Source of the DNA: JAIUNP01 sp020161975
GTDB taxonomy: Bacteria; Pseudomonadota; Alphaproteobacteria; Rhizobiales; Beijerinckiaceae
Length of the DNA: 64,000 nt
Direction: 5' to 3'
Assembly: GCA_036745275.1 (NCBI GenBank)
Contig: DAIOGK010000013.1
Location: forward strand, 23,398 to 87,397
Shown here: positions 28,088-37,402 of the stretch, piece by piece
Numbering within the stretch: position 1 is the first letter of the stretch
How the letters are laid out: each line of letters opens with the position of its first letter
The notes under the pieces: model-generated
Told to the model about the DNA's origin: nothing
Seen by the model: only the letters and a program-made list of their open reading frames with translations
Database searches by the model: none
Translations under genes and position numbers: made by a program

Positions 28088-29074
28088 TCAATTTTGCACG
28101 TTAGGTTGCCAGACCGAAACCAACCCGTCAAGCGATTGCGCCTCAATGTCGCGGCGGGCGCCGGCCAGCGCAGAGGCCAGACCGTCGAACCCGAGCGCAC
28201 TGGCGGCGCGAATGGCCAGCGACAAAAGGCCGAATGTGTCGTTCGGATTGATTCGCTTGTAGTCGCGCACGGCAAGGCCCTTGGAGGTTCCGCGTTCGGT
28301 TTCAAGCCAGGCGATGGCTTCCTTTTCCGAGCCGATGGCATCGATCAGCTTCAGCGGTCCCGCCTGCCGTCCGGTGAACACACGCCCGTCCGCAACCCTG
28401 TTGAGCTCGGCATCGTCGAGCTTTCGGCGCTCCTTCACGAGATCACGGAACCACTGATAGCTGTCGGCCACCGTGGCTTCCAGCGCTGCGCGCGCCTCGG
28501 GCGGGGTCGGCTCGACGCCGCTCGGCTGCGCTTTCAGTGGCGAGGAGCGGACCGCCTCGACCTTCACACCCAGCATGTCCAGCGTCTTCACGAAGTTGGG
28601 ATACTGGATGATCACGCCAATTGAACCGACGATCGCCGTCTGCGGGGCGAAAATCCTGTCCGTGCCGATGGCCGCGACATAGGCGCCGGATGCAGCGGTG
28701 CCCGTGACGACCGCGACGGTCGGCTTGGCCGCCGCGAGTTCGCGCAATTCGCGGTAGATTGCTTCTGATCCTGTCGTCGTGCCGCCGGGGCTGTTGATCG
28801 AGACGATGACGGCGCTGGCAGCCTTTGCCTTTCGGGCGCGGCGAATGGCATCAAGCGTTGGCTGGTCGCCGGTGATCAGTCCAGAAATCGTGAGCCGGGC
28901 GATATGGTTCGATTGCGCCTCGACCAGTGACCTGCCGCCGGCCATCAGGCCAAGTGCAACCAGTGCCACTGCGCCGCCGAGAAAGGCCAGGACCCGCCAC
29001 AACGTCAGCTTTCGCCTGAGGCGCCGACGATCAATCAGGACATCTGCGTCAAAGCTCACCGCATTCGCTCCCAT
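28088..29074 (-). CDS. sppA: Signal peptide peptidase SppA (short, 36K type)
   Basis: A 328-residue S49 peptidase with one N-terminal membrane anchor (WRVLAFLGGAVALVALGLMA, about residues 26-45). Ser129 in TAASGAYVAA is the nucleophile and Lys181 in SSPLKAQPSG the general base. SINSPGGTT is a conserved structural motif. It degrades cleaved signal peptides in the inner membrane. AGGTGAG precedes the ATG. It lies just upstream of ihfB, 40 bases away, on the same strand. Confidence 0.94.
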   Translation of the reverse strand: MGANAVSFDADVLIDRRRLRRKLTLWRVLAFLGGAVALVALGLMAGGRSLVEAQSNHIARLTISGLITGDQPTLDAIRRARKAKAASAVIVSINSPGGTTTGSEAIYRELRELAAAKPTVAVVTGTAASGAYVAAIGTDRIFAPQTAIVGSIGVIIQYPNFVKTLDMLGVKVEAVRSSPLKAQPSGVEPTPPEARAALEATVADSYQWFRDLVKERRKLDDAELNRVADGRVFTGRQAGPLKLIDAIGSEKEAIAWLETERGTSKGLAVRDYKRINPNDTFGLLSLAIRAASALGFDGLASALAGARRDIEAQSLDGLVSVWQPNVQN

Positions 29075-29118
29075 TCCTCGCGCTCACCTGCCATGCCAGC
29101 CGGGTCCGCGCAAGCAAA

Positions 29119-30402
29119 TCAGCTCGCCGTGTACCCCAGCGGCTGGCCGGCGACGGAGATCAGCAGCTTGCCGTCGCCCAGAAGCCGGCGGGCAGCGCGC
29201 TTGGCATCGGCCTCCGTCACGGCAGCCATCAGGTTGTTGCGGTTGGCAATATAGTCGATTCCGAGGTTCTCAATCTGGATCTCCACGAGATGCGAGGCGA
29301 TCTTGCGCGAGGTATCGAAGCGTAAGGCATAGGCGCCGATGAGATATTGCTGGGCGCGCTTCAACTCATGCACTGTCGGGCCCTTGGCAGCCATTTTCTC
29401 GATTTCGGCCGTGATGATGCTGATCGATTCGCCAACCCGTTCATTGCTCGTGGCCGTGCCGACATAGAAGGCAGCGGCATGGCGGGCCGTCGACATCTGC
29501 GACCAGACCGAATACGCGAGCCCGCGTTTCTCGCGCACCTCCTGCCACAACCGCGACGTGAAGGAACCGCCGCCCAGAATGTGATTGGCGATGTTGGCGG
29601 CCATGAAGTCCGGATCATGGCGCGGCAAGCCGGGGCGCCCCATTGCGACGGTCGACTGCGGCACATTGAGTGTGGACAGGAGGCGCTCGCCCGCACCCTG
29701 CATCACGGTGTCGGTGATGCTGTCCGTGCCGACGCCCGCTGGCAGGCCGCCAAAGGCCCGGTCAAGCGCTTTGGCCAGGTCGCTGGCGGAAATGGCGCCG
29801 ACCGCGGCAATCCGCAGCGCACTGCGCGACAGACGTGCCTTGTGGGCGGCCACAATATCGGCGCGGGTGATACCGGGCAGCGTTGAAAGTGTCCCTTTGT
29901 CGGGGCGTCCATAGGGATGACCGGCATAGGCGCGGCGGTTCAGTGCGCGCCAGACCACGCTGTCCGGATCGGTTTCTGCCCGCTTGAGCCCGGCCGAAAT
30001 CTGCGCCTTGACCCGCTGGATCGCGTCTTCATCAAAGCGCGGTTCATTGAGGGCAAGCGCCAGCATGGCGAACGCGGTGTCGAGATTGGCGACCAGTGTC
30101 CGGAGGCTGCCCTCGAACCGGTCGCGCCCGGAATTGAACCCGAGTTCTATGGCCGAATCATCGAGCTTTTCCTGAAATGCCTGCGCGTCATAGGGGCCGG
30201 CGCCCTCGTCAAACAGACCCGAGGTGAGATAGCTCAGCCCCGCCTTGTCGTCAGGATCCCGGGCGCTGCCACCGATAAAGGCGAAATCCATCGAGACGAG
30301 CGGAACGGTATAGTCCTCGACGAGCCAGGCCGTGATGCCGAGCGGCGAGACAACCTCCTGGATACGCGTCGAGGGGGCTGCGGAAACGGTAACGCTGGAC
30401 AT
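29119..30402 (-). CDS. M16-family peptidase, predicted inactive partner subunit
   Basis: A 427-residue M16 protein lacking the HxxEH zinc motif: the equivalent region reads AGLSYLTSGLFDEG. It keeps the M16 fold signatures (DFAFIGGSARDPDDKAG; YSVWSQMSTARHAAAFYVGTA, a Tyr/Arg-containing C-terminal motif). In such pairs the C-terminal partner supplies the Arg-Tyr residues that complete the active site. It starts 4 bases after the active M16 gene ends, so the two are probably made together as a heterodimer. Start ATG 30402; a TTG at 30423 would overlap the upstream gene. Confidence 0.9.
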   Translation of the reverse strand: MSSVTVSAAPSTRIQEVVSPLGITAWLVEDYTVPLVSMDFAFIGGSARDPDDKAGLSYLTSGLFDEGAGPYDAQAFQEKLDDSAIELGFNSGRDRFEGSLRTLVANLDTAFAMLALALNEPRFDEDAIQRVKAQISAGLKRAETDPDSVVWRALNRRAYAGHPYGRPDKGTLSTLPGITRADIVAAHKARLSRSALRIAAVGAISASDLAKALDRAFGGLPAGVGTDSITDTVMQGAGERLLSTLNVPQSTVAMGRPGLPRHDPDFMAANIANHILGGGSFTSRLWQEVREKRGLAYSVWSQMSTARHAAAFYVGTATSNERVGESISIITAEIEKMAAKGPTVHELKRAQQYLIGAYALRFDTSRKIASHLVEIQIENLGIDYIANRNNLMAAVTEADAKRAARRLLGDGKLLISVAGQPLGYTAS

Positions 30403-30406
30403 GGGA

Positions 30407-31681
30407 TCACGCGGCCTTCTCAAGATGGCCGATCACGGCGACCTTGCGTTTGAGATAGCGGTCGAGCACCCGCTTGAGATCATCGTTGGTGACAGCCTCG
30501 ATCTTCTCCGGCCAGTCCTGCACATCGGCAATGGTGCCGCCGGTGGCGAGAGCCGCGCCATAGATGCGGGCAAGCTGCGCCTGATTGTCCTGCGCATAAA
30601 TCAGGTCCGCGACAAGACGTGTCTTGGCCCGGCGGATATCCGCGTCTGCAAAGCCCTCGTCGGTGACACGGCGCAAGATAGCGTCGATCTCGCCGTCGAG
30701 CGCCTCCAGGGTCACGCCCTCGCCAGGAATGGCATAGATGCCGAAATAACCGTCATCCACCGCGTCATTGCGATACCAGGACGAGACATTGACCGCGACG
30801 GGACGGTTCACCACCAGCTCTTTTTGCATCAGGCTGGCATTCGAGCCGCCCAGAAGCTGCGACAGCACCTCAAGTGCGTGGGCATCCCCGTTCTGCGTCG
30901 TGCCATGCGAAGGGGTGAGATAGGCGCGGTAGGCCGCGGGCTGCTCGACGCGTTCATCGCGCAGGAGAACGGTGCGTTCGGCCCGCGGCGGCGGCTCTTT
31001 CGGACGGTTGCGGACCGGCGCGGCACTGCGGCGCGGAATTTGGCCATAGGTCTTTTCGGCCAGCGCGCGCACCTCGTCCTCGGTCACATCGCCCGCCACC
31101 AGCAAAATGGCGTTCTCCGGCGTATAGAAGCGGCGGTAATAGGCCAGCGCATCTTCGCGGGTGAGTTCCGCGATCTCATGCTCCCAGCCGATCACCGGCG
31201 TACCATAGGGATGATGCGTGAAGAGGGCGGCCTGAAGGCTTTCATAAATCTGCGAGGCGGGGTCCGCATCGACATGCATCTTTCGCTCTTCGAGAATGAC
31301 ATCGCGCTCGGAGAGAACCTCGGGCTTCTTCAGGACAAGACCGGTCATCCGGTCGGATTCAAGCGCCATCATCGTTTCGAGATGCTCGCGCGCCACCCGC
31401 TGGTAATAGGCGGTGTAATCGTGGCCGGTGAAGGCATTTTCCTGTCCGCCAAGATCAGCGACAATCTCGGAGAAGATCCCTTTCGGATGGGCCTTCGTAC
31501 CCTTGAACATCAGGTGTTCGAGAAAATGGGCGATGCCCGATTTGCCATGCGGATCATCTGCCGCGCCGTTGCGGTAATAAACCATATGCGTGACGACGGG
31601 CGCCCTGCGGTCGGGGATCACCACGACATCGAGTCCGTTTTCAAGCTGAAAATGGCCAATCCGGCCGTGCTCTGCGCTCAA
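30407..31681 (-). CDS. M16-family zinc metallopeptidase, active subunit
   Basis: A 424-residue pitrilysin-family peptidase with HxxEH as HFLEH (residues 52-56) and the downstream Glu in VILEERKM, the inverted zinc site. Processing-peptidase-like features include GGQENAFTGHDYTAYY. It begins with TTG 31681, supported by GAGGG at SD distance. No signal peptide is evident. It is followed directly by its inactive partner. The cellular substrate is unknown; related alphaproteobacterial proteins are ancestral to mitochondrial processing peptidase. Confidence 0.93.
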   Translation of the reverse strand: MSAEHGRIGHFQLENGLDVVVIPDRRAPVVTHMVYYRNGAADDPHGKSGIAHFLEHLMFKGTKAHPKGIFSEIVADLGGQENAFTGHDYTAYYQRVAREHLETMMALESDRMTGLVLKKPEVLSERDVILEERKMHVDADPASQIYESLQAALFTHHPYGTPVIGWEHEIAELTREDALAYYRRFYTPENAILLVAGDVTEDEVRALAEKTYGQIPRRSAAPVRNRPKEPPPRAERTVLLRDERVEQPAAYRAYLTPSHGTTQNGDAHALEVLSQLLGGSNASLMQKELVVNRPVAVNVSSWYRNDAVDDGYFGIYAIPGEGVTLEALDGEIDAILRRVTDEGFADADIRRAKTRLVADLIYAQDNQAQLARIYGAALATGGTIADVQDWPEKIEAVTNDDLKRVLDRYLKRKVAVIGHLEKAA

Positions 31682-31702
31682 GGCTGCCCTCGCTGAAACA
31701 AG

Positions 31703-31729
31703 ACAGCGCGCCGCTGATGGGCGCGCTGT
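31703..31729 (-). terminator. Rho-independent-like terminator after the exported protein gene
   Basis: ACAGCGCGCC (31703-31712) pairs perfectly with GGCGCGCTGT (31720-31729) around a 7-base loop. Read on the minus strand it is followed by CTTGTTTC. It ends the gene at 31775-32425 just before the M16 pair. Confidence 0.65.
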
Positions 31730-31774
31730 TCGTTACACTTCGGTGCAAAGCACGGAAATTTCAAGGGGCTGTGA

Positions 31775-32425
31775 TCAGTTCGCCGGTCTCAGGGCGTTGA
31801 TCTGGATCTGATCGCCCTGCGGGCGCATCGGCTCCATCGTCGCTTTGGTCGAGGCTCCCGCCGCCGCGCGGCGATAGCCCTTCGGCGGATCGGTAAGATA
31901 CTGGCGGGACGGCTCGACACCCGGCTGCAAGGTCTTTTCGGGCTCGGCCGTGGCGTTGATCCGCCCAACCTGTTCCCGCGTCAGGATCGTCGCGGGGTTG
32001 ACACCATCGCTGAGGACATTGCCGCCCCGTGCTGTAGGAACGCCCGCCATGTTATTGCGGCGCTGGCCCGTGGCCGGATCAACCAGCAGCCGGTCGCGTG
32101 TCTCGTTGGCCTGATAGCCGCTCGGCAGCTTGGCCTGCTCGGCGCGACGCTTCCTGGCCAGCACATCCGGGTCCTGCGGCCACTGGCTGTTGCGGTTGGC
32201 GGCGGCTTCCTCGGGTGCGCGGAGCTTGCCGCTGGACGGCGGAACGACGATCGGCGCGCGCTCACGATAGTCGATCTTGTCGCGCTCGACGCTTTTAAGA
32301 CCGATGCCTTCAAGAATCTCGTCGACAGGGTCGCTCATCAGGAACTGGGCCCGCGCAGGCAGGGCGGACGCGCCAAGAACGACGAGCGCACCAAGAAGCA
32401 GTTTCCGGGATTTCAACGCGACCAT
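31775..32425 (-). CDS. Exported protein of unknown function, possibly DUF3035/BamF-like
   Basis: A 216-residue protein with a clear signal peptide (LLLGALVVLGASALPARAQ, cut after ARA). No Cys follows the cleavage site, so it is not a lipoprotein. The mature part is Pro/Arg-rich with RAPIVVPPSSGKLRAPE, which resembles the PLVVPP...LRPPEP pattern of DUF3035 (BamF-like) proteins; this is a tentative match. Position between lspA and the M16 pair supports an envelope role. ATG 32425 is chosen because it begins directly at the signal peptide. Confidence 0.65.
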   Translation of the reverse strand: MVALKSRKLLLGALVVLGASALPARAQFLMSDPVDEILEGIGLKSVERDKIDYRERAPIVVPPSSGKLRAPEEAAANRNSQWPQDPDVLARKRRAEQAKLPSGYQANETRDRLLVDPATGQRRNNMAGVPTARGGNVLSDGVNPATILTREQVGRINATAEPEKTLQPGVEPSRQYLTDPPKGYRRAAAGASTKATMEPMRPQGDQIQINALRPAN

Positions 32426-32492
32426 GACAACCCTCGTCTCAAACGGCACCAGTTCCTTCCCTAGCCCTGCATTCGGGCAATTCCGGGGCAGA

Positions 32493-32987
32493 TCAGCGCC
32501 TCTCGGGCTCAGGATATAGCAGGCAAGGCACCCCAAGTACAATCGCAGCGTCAGCAAGGTTAAAGACGTACCAGCTGAACGAGCCGAAATGGACATGCGC
32601 GAAGTCGAATACGGCGCCATAGGCGATCCGGTCGATGGCATTGCCGATGGCCCCGCCGATGATCAGGCCGAGCCCGAGCGCGGCCATCTTGCCGACCGTG
32701 CGCCACATCCAGACCCCCAGGCCGAGAGCGGCGACGATCTGGAAGGCCGTCAGCGCCCAGCGTCCGAAATCCGTGGTTTGCTGGAGCATCCCGTAGGAGA
32801 TGCCATAGTTCCAGACCACGGTCAGTTCGAACCACGAGGTCAGGCCGACCGGATAGCGCGAAGGCAGCCCATAGCCGTAGAGCAGCCAGAGTTTGGACAC
32901 CTGGTCGAGGATCAACACGACAAGAGCAACGGCAAGGCCGAGCCGAAAGGCGGAACGGTCCTGTTTCACGTCGCTGTTGCCTGCCAT
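32493..32987 (-). CDS. lspA: Lipoprotein signal peptidase II
   Basis: A 164-residue inner-membrane aspartic peptidase with four hydrophobic segments. The catalytic Asp residues are in GNAIDR (D119) and FNLADA (D146). DQVSKLW and NYGISYGML (the NxGxxFGxL-like motif) are also present. It removes signal peptides from diacylated prolipoproteins. ATG 32987 overlaps the ileS 3' end by 22 bases; GTG 32969 is an alternative start. Ordering ribF-ileS-lspA is widely conserved. Confidence 0.95.
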   Translation of the reverse strand: MAGNSDVKQDRSAFRLGLAVALVVLILDQVSKLWLLYGYGLPSRYPVGLTSWFELTVVWNYGISYGMLQQTTDFGRWALTAFQIVAALGLGVWMWRTVGKMAALGLGLIIGGAIGNAIDRIAYGAVFDFAHVHFGSFSWYVFNLADAAIVLGVPCLLYPEPERR

Positions 32988-35900
32988 TCGCGCAGGGCTT
33001 TGGCATCGCGCGGGGTCACGTCCGGATAGGCGGGGTCGGCAGTGGCCGGGTCGAAATATTTCCACGAACGGGCGCACTTGACGCCCGCCGCACGCTGGAA
33101 TGTGACCGCCACACCCGACACCTCGGCGAGGCGAAAAGCCTCTGCAGGCCCAGCGCCGGGTTCGATGCTGATTGCCGATGTGATGGCGATTTCCGCGAGA
33201 TCGACACTGGCCAGAAGCGCCACCAGCGCGTCGTCAGCCACATGCACCACCGGCGCGGCCTCCAGCGAGGAGCCGATGGTCTTTTTCGAGCGCTCGATTT
33301 CCAGCGCGCCGGTGATGACGCGCCGCACAGACCGCAGCCGCTCCCATTTTTCCGCGAGCTGATCGTCGCGCCAGTCCTGTGGCACCTCGGGGAACTGTTG
33401 CAGATGCACCGATTGCCCCGCCCCGTCGCCGTGGCGCGAAAGCCAGGCTTCCTCGGTGGTGAAGACAAGGATCGGCGCCAGCCATTTCACCAGCGTGTCG
33501 AACAGCCGGTCGATGGCAGTCAGGGCAGCCCGCCGGGTCAGGCTTGAGGCCGGATCGCAATAGAGCGTGTCCTTGCGGATATCGAAGTAGAATGCGGAGA
33601 GTTCCGTGTTCATGAACTGCATCAGCACGGCCAGAACGCGCTTGTAGTCGAAGGCGGCATAGGCCGCGCGGATTTCGGGATCGAGTTCGGCGAGGCGATG
33701 CAGCATCAACCGTTCAAGTTCCGGCATCTGCGAAAGCGCCACGGTGTGGTTGCCGTCGAGATGGGCGAGGGAGCCCAGCAGCCAGCGCAGGGTGTTGCGC
33801 ATCTTCCGGTAGGTTTCAACAAAGGTCGTCAGGATCTTCTTGCCGATCCTGAGGTCGTCGGAATAGTCCGAGGCCGCCACCCAAAGTCTCAGGATATCGG
33901 CGCCTGAATCCTTGATGACGCTCTGAGGCGCAACGACATTGCCCTTCGATTTCGACATCTTCTGCCCATTTTCATCGAGGCAGAAACCGTGCGTCAGCAC
34001 CACATCGAAGGGCGCGCGGCCACGCGTGCCGCAGCTTTCGAGCAGGCTCGAATGGAACCAGCCACGATGCTGGTCCGAGCCTTCGAGATACATCACCCGA
34101 TCCTGCCCGCCGTCGACCGTGCGATGCACGTCAGCCAGACCGGGAAACTCGGATGGCTTGTTCAGAACATAGGTGTGGGTCGAGCCGGAATCGAACCAGA
34201 CGTCGAGCACGTCGTTGATCTTGCGGAACGCCTTCGGATCATAGCCGAACGCCGCAAGGAAGCGGCTGCCGTCCTTGTCGGCGAACCAGGCATCCGCGCC
34301 TTCCGCCTCGAAGGCATCGGCGATGGCTGTGTTCACCCGCTCGTCCCTGAGGATCTCGCCTGTGTCCTTGTTGACGAAAACCGTGATTGGTACACCCCAG
34401 GCCCGCTGGCGCGAAACGACCCAATCAGGCCGGTTCTCGATCATGCCGTTGATGCGGTTTTCGCCCGCCGCCGGCACCCATTCGGTGGCGCGGATGGCAT
34501 CGAGTGCGACCGAGCGCAGCGTTCCGGCATTCGACGTCGCCCCTTCCGCTGCGAAGGGCTTGTCCATGGCAATGAACCATTGCGGCGTGTTGCGGAAGAT
34601 CACCGGCTTCTTCGAGCGCCAGCTATGCGGATACTGGTGCTTGAGGCGACCACGCGCGACCAATGTGCCGGTCCCGATCAGCGCCTTGATCACGGCTTCG
34701 TTGGCGCCACCCTTCTCGCCCTTGTCGTTCAGCACACGCTCGCCGACAAAACCCGGCGCATCCTTGGTGTAGGCGCCGTCCTCATCAACCGTATAGGGAA
34801 TGCGCGTGTCGATACCACGCTCGCCCAGCATCTTGCCCGATGCCATCCAGATATCGAAGTCCTCGCGCCCATGACCCGGCGCGGTGTGGACGAAGCCCGT
34901 GCCGGCGTCATCGGTGACGTGATCACCATCGAGCAGCGGAACGGGGAAAGAATAGAAGTCGTTGAACTTGGCGAGGGGGTGGGCGCAGACCATGCCGGTG
35001 AAGGCATCGGCTGGAACATCCTCACGGAATTCGAGGCTGATCTTGGCGGCCTTGGCCGTCTCCTCCGCCAGCTTCTTGGCGAGGATATATTTCTGGCCGA
35101 CCACAGGCCCGAACGGGCGCTCATTCGCCATCACTTCATAGAGGCCGTATTCGATGCGGTGCGAATAGGAGATCGCGCGGTTGCCCGGCAGCGTCCAAGG
35201 GGTGGTGGTCCAGATGACGACGGAGGCGCCAACAAGTGTGCGAGTGTCTTTGAATCCGTAACTAGCGAGGTTGCCTGCTGTCGAACCGGGAACACCAGAC
35301 ATTGCATTATAATCCGCAGCATCGGCTTCCAGCTGGCGGATAACCGTGGACGGCAACGTTAAAACAGGCCCGTCACTCTCCATCTCAGCGTCGTACCCAT
35401 CAGTCGAAAGCTCTTCGTCGATATACCCCTTCACCGGAAACGCCACATAGACCCAATCGCTGGTGTGGTCGTCATACTCGACCTCGGCCTCGGCCAGCGC
35501 GGTCTTTTCGACCACCGACCACATCACCGGCTTGGAGCCTTCGTAGAGCAGCCCGTTATGGGCAAACTTCATGATCTCGCGGGCAATCTGCGCCTCTGCG
35601 GGATAGGTCATGGTGAGGTAGGGATTATCCCAGTCGCCGGTGACGCCGAGGCGCTTGAACTCCTCGCGCTGCACATCCACCCAATGCTCGGCGAAGGCCC
35701 GGCATTCCTTGCGGAAGGCGTTGATGGCCGTGCCGTCCGAGAAATCCGGCTTCTCGCGGCCCTTGGCGCGATATTCCTCCTCGATCTTCCATTCGATCGG
35801 CAGGCCGTGGCAGTCCCAGCCCGGCACGTAGTTGGAGTCGTGGCCGGACATCTGCGCCCCGCGCGTCACGATATCCTTGAGGATCTTGTTGAGCGCGTGG

Positions 35901-36109
35901 CCGATGTGGATGTTACCGTTGGCATAAGGCGGACCGTCGTGCAGCACGAAGCGGGGGCGGCCCGCGGCGGACGCGCGCAACTGGCGATAGAGATCGTTCT
36001 TCTGCCAGCGGGCGAGGATTTCCGGCTCCTTTTGCGGCAGGCCGGCGCGCATGGGAAAATCGGTCTGCGGCAGGAACAGAGTCTGGCTGTAGTCGGTGGT
36101 CTCGGTCAT
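32966..36109 (-). CDS. ileS: Isoleucyl-tRNA synthetase with a 63-residue insertion
   Basis: A 1047-residue class I synthetase. HIGH is at residues 68-71 (GNIHIGHALNK), KMSKS at about 716 (GQKMSKSKGN), and the editing domain has WTTTPWTLPGNRA. An extra stretch, encoded by 35425-35237, sits just before that editing motif where relatives are short; it starts YIDEELSTDGYDAEM and ends TRT. The C-terminus has KCARSWK but lacks the second cysteine pair of a full zinc finger. ATG 36109 begins the standard N-terminus (open frame to 36172). It lies between ribF and lspA. Confidence 0.97.
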   Translation of the reverse strand: MTETTDYSQTLFLPQTDFPMRAGLPQKEPEILARWQKNDLYRQLRASAAGRPRFVLHDGPPYANGNIHIGHALNKILKDIVTRGAQMSGHDSNYVPGWDCHGLPIEWKIEEEYRAKGREKPDFSDGTAINAFRKECRAFAEHWVDVQREEFKRLGVTGDWDNPYLTMTYPAEAQIAREIMKFAHNGLLYEGSKPVMWSVVEKTALAEAEVEYDDHTSDWVYVAFPVKGYIDEELSTDGYDAEMESDGPVLTLPSTVIRQLEADAADYNAMSGVPGSTAGNLASYGFKDTRTLVGASVVIWTTTPWTLPGNRAISYSHRIEYGLYEVMANERPFGPVVGQKYILAKKLAEETAKAAKISLEFREDVPADAFTGMVCAHPLAKFNDFYSFPVPLLDGDHVTDDAGTGFVHTAPGHGREDFDIWMASGKMLGERGIDTRIPYTVDEDGAYTKDAPGFVGERVLNDKGEKGGANEAVIKALIGTGTLVARGRLKHQYPHSWRSKKPVIFRNTPQWFIAMDKPFAAEGATSNAGTLRSVALDAIRATEWVPAAGENRINGMIENRPDWVVSRQRAWGVPITVFVNKDTGEILRDERVNTAIADAFEAEGADAWFADKDGSRFLAAFGYDPKAFRKINDVLDVWFDSGSTHTYVLNKPSEFPGLADVHRTVDGGQDRVMYLEGSDQHRGWFHSSLLESCGTRGRAPFDVVLTHGFCLDENGQKMSKSKGNVVAPQSVIKDSGADILRLWVAASDYSDDLRIGKKILTTFVETYRKMRNTLRWLLGSLAHLDGNHTVALSQMPELERLMLHRLAELDPEIRAAYAAFDYKRVLAVLMQFMNTELSAFYFDIRKDTLYCDPASSLTRRAALTAIDRLFDTLVKWLAPILVFTTEEAWLSRHGDGAGQSVHLQQFPEVPQDWRDDQLAEKWERLRSVRRVITGALEIERSKKTIGSSLEAAPVVHVADDALVALLASVDLAEIAITSAISIEPGAGPAEAFRLAEVSGVAVTFQRAAGVKCARSWKYFDPATADPAYPDVTPRDAKALREWQATAT

Positions 36110-36297
36110 CGGGAATCTCGAAGAAAATTCGGATGGAAGGCGCGGCGCCCTGGCACCGGCGGCTGGGCGCAATCAGACCCGGTCCCCCGCGAGCAAGGCT
36201 CAGCGGCAGGCCGGGCGGATAATTCGTATGGTGCGCCGGAAGGAACTCATGGCCCGTCTCATAGCAAGCGGCTCGGCATTTTCAAAGCCGGAAAGCC

Positions 36298-37242
36298 TCA
36301 GTTTTTCGCAGCCGCAAGGATGGCCCGTGCTTCGGCGCTGTCCGCATCCATCTGGCGCACCAGCGCGTCGAGGCTGTCGAACTTTGCTTCGGGGCGAAGA
36401 TAGCGAACGAAAGCCACGTCGATCGCCTTGCCGTAAAGATCACCCTTGAAGTCGAACACATGCGTTTCCAGCAGGGGGGCACCGTTGTCGAAGGTTGGGC
36501 GTCGCCCGAAGCTGGCAACGCCGCCATGGGGTGCCCCGTCGATGGTGATGTGCACGGCGTAAATGCCGTGGCGAAGCCGGGTGCCCGGCGCCAGTGCCAT
36601 GTTCGCGGTGGGATAGCCGAGGTCGCGCCCGCGCTTTTCACCATGGATGACCGGCCCGCGCACGAACCATGTGTAGCCGAGAAGCCGGTTGGCCGTTTCG
36701 CAATCGCCATCTTCCAAAGAGGCGCGGATGCGCGTCGAGGATACCGGCTCGCCGTTGTCCTCCCGCTGCGGCAGCAGTTTCACCGAGAACCCGAGCCTTT
36801 CCCCCGCCGCAGCAAAGGAGGCCGGGGTTCCCGCCCGTCCCTTGCCATAGTGGAAATCCGCGCCGACGACCGCGCCGGAAATGGCCAGACGCCCGACCAG
36901 CAGATCGGAAACGAAAGCCTCTGCGCCAAGTCCGGCGAGTGCTGCGTTGAACGAAAGCACGACAAGGCCGTCGAGACCGGCAGCGGCGATGCGTTCTGCC
37001 TGCACGTCCGGCGGCGTCAGCTGGAAATGCTGCAAGTGCGGTTGAAAGAATTGCCGGGGATGGGGATTGAAGGTGAGCGCGACGGCAGGGCGACCCAACG
37101 ACCGGGCAAGTGTGATCGCCTCATCGAAAACAAAGCGATGACCGCGATGAACGCCGTCAAAATTGCCGATGGCCGCAACAGGTCTCAGGAGCCGGGCGGG
37201 CAATCGATCAGGGTCGGTGAGGGAAAGAAAAGCTGGGATCAT
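36298..37242 (-). CDS. ribF: Bifunctional riboflavin kinase / FAD synthetase
   Basis: A 314-residue protein. The FMN adenylyltransferase part has AIGNFDGVHRGHRF and SSTRIRASLEDGD; the C-terminal riboflavin kinase part has GRDLGYPTANM and the LETHVFDFKGDLYG strand. It makes FMN and FAD from riboflavin and ATP. ATG 37242 gives the family N-terminus; the long upstream open frame to 37419 is not conserved in type. It precedes ileS on the same strand with a 188-base gap, where I see no certain feature. Confidence 0.95.
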   Translation of the reverse strand: MIPAFLSLTDPDRLPARLLRPVAAIGNFDGVHRGHRFVFDEAITLARSLGRPAVALTFNPHPRQFFQPHLQHFQLTPPDVQAERIAAAGLDGLVVLSFNAALAGLGAEAFVSDLLVGRLAISGAVVGADFHYGKGRAGTPASFAAAGERLGFSVKLLPQREDNGEPVSSTRIRASLEDGDCETANRLLGYTWFVRGPVIHGEKRGRDLGYPTANMALAPGTRLRHGIYAVHITIDGAPHGGVASFGRRPTFDNGAPLLETHVFDFKGDLYGKAIDVAFVRYLRPEAKFDSLDALVRQMDADSAEARAILAAAKN

Positions 37243-37402
37243 GCGGGAATAATGCGTCCTGTCCTTTGCGCTTGTTCCAGCTATCAGGCCGCTGCGCAAG
37301 CCCTCGCAAGCGGCGCTTAAGGCAATTGTAACAATGGAATGCGACAAGGAAGGACTGTGCCGATGCGGCGATGGCTTTACGCGGGCGATAGAGGGGAACC
37401 CC

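Noticed and set aside
28048..28341. N-terminal extension of ihfB in the same frame
   Set aside because: The extension overlaps sppA, is rich in Arg/Pro shadow codons and lacks homology; IHF-beta starts at 28047.
32493..32987. Exclusive use of GTG 32969 as lspA start
   Set aside because: Possible, but SD evidence does not separate it from ATG 32987, so the longer form is listed.
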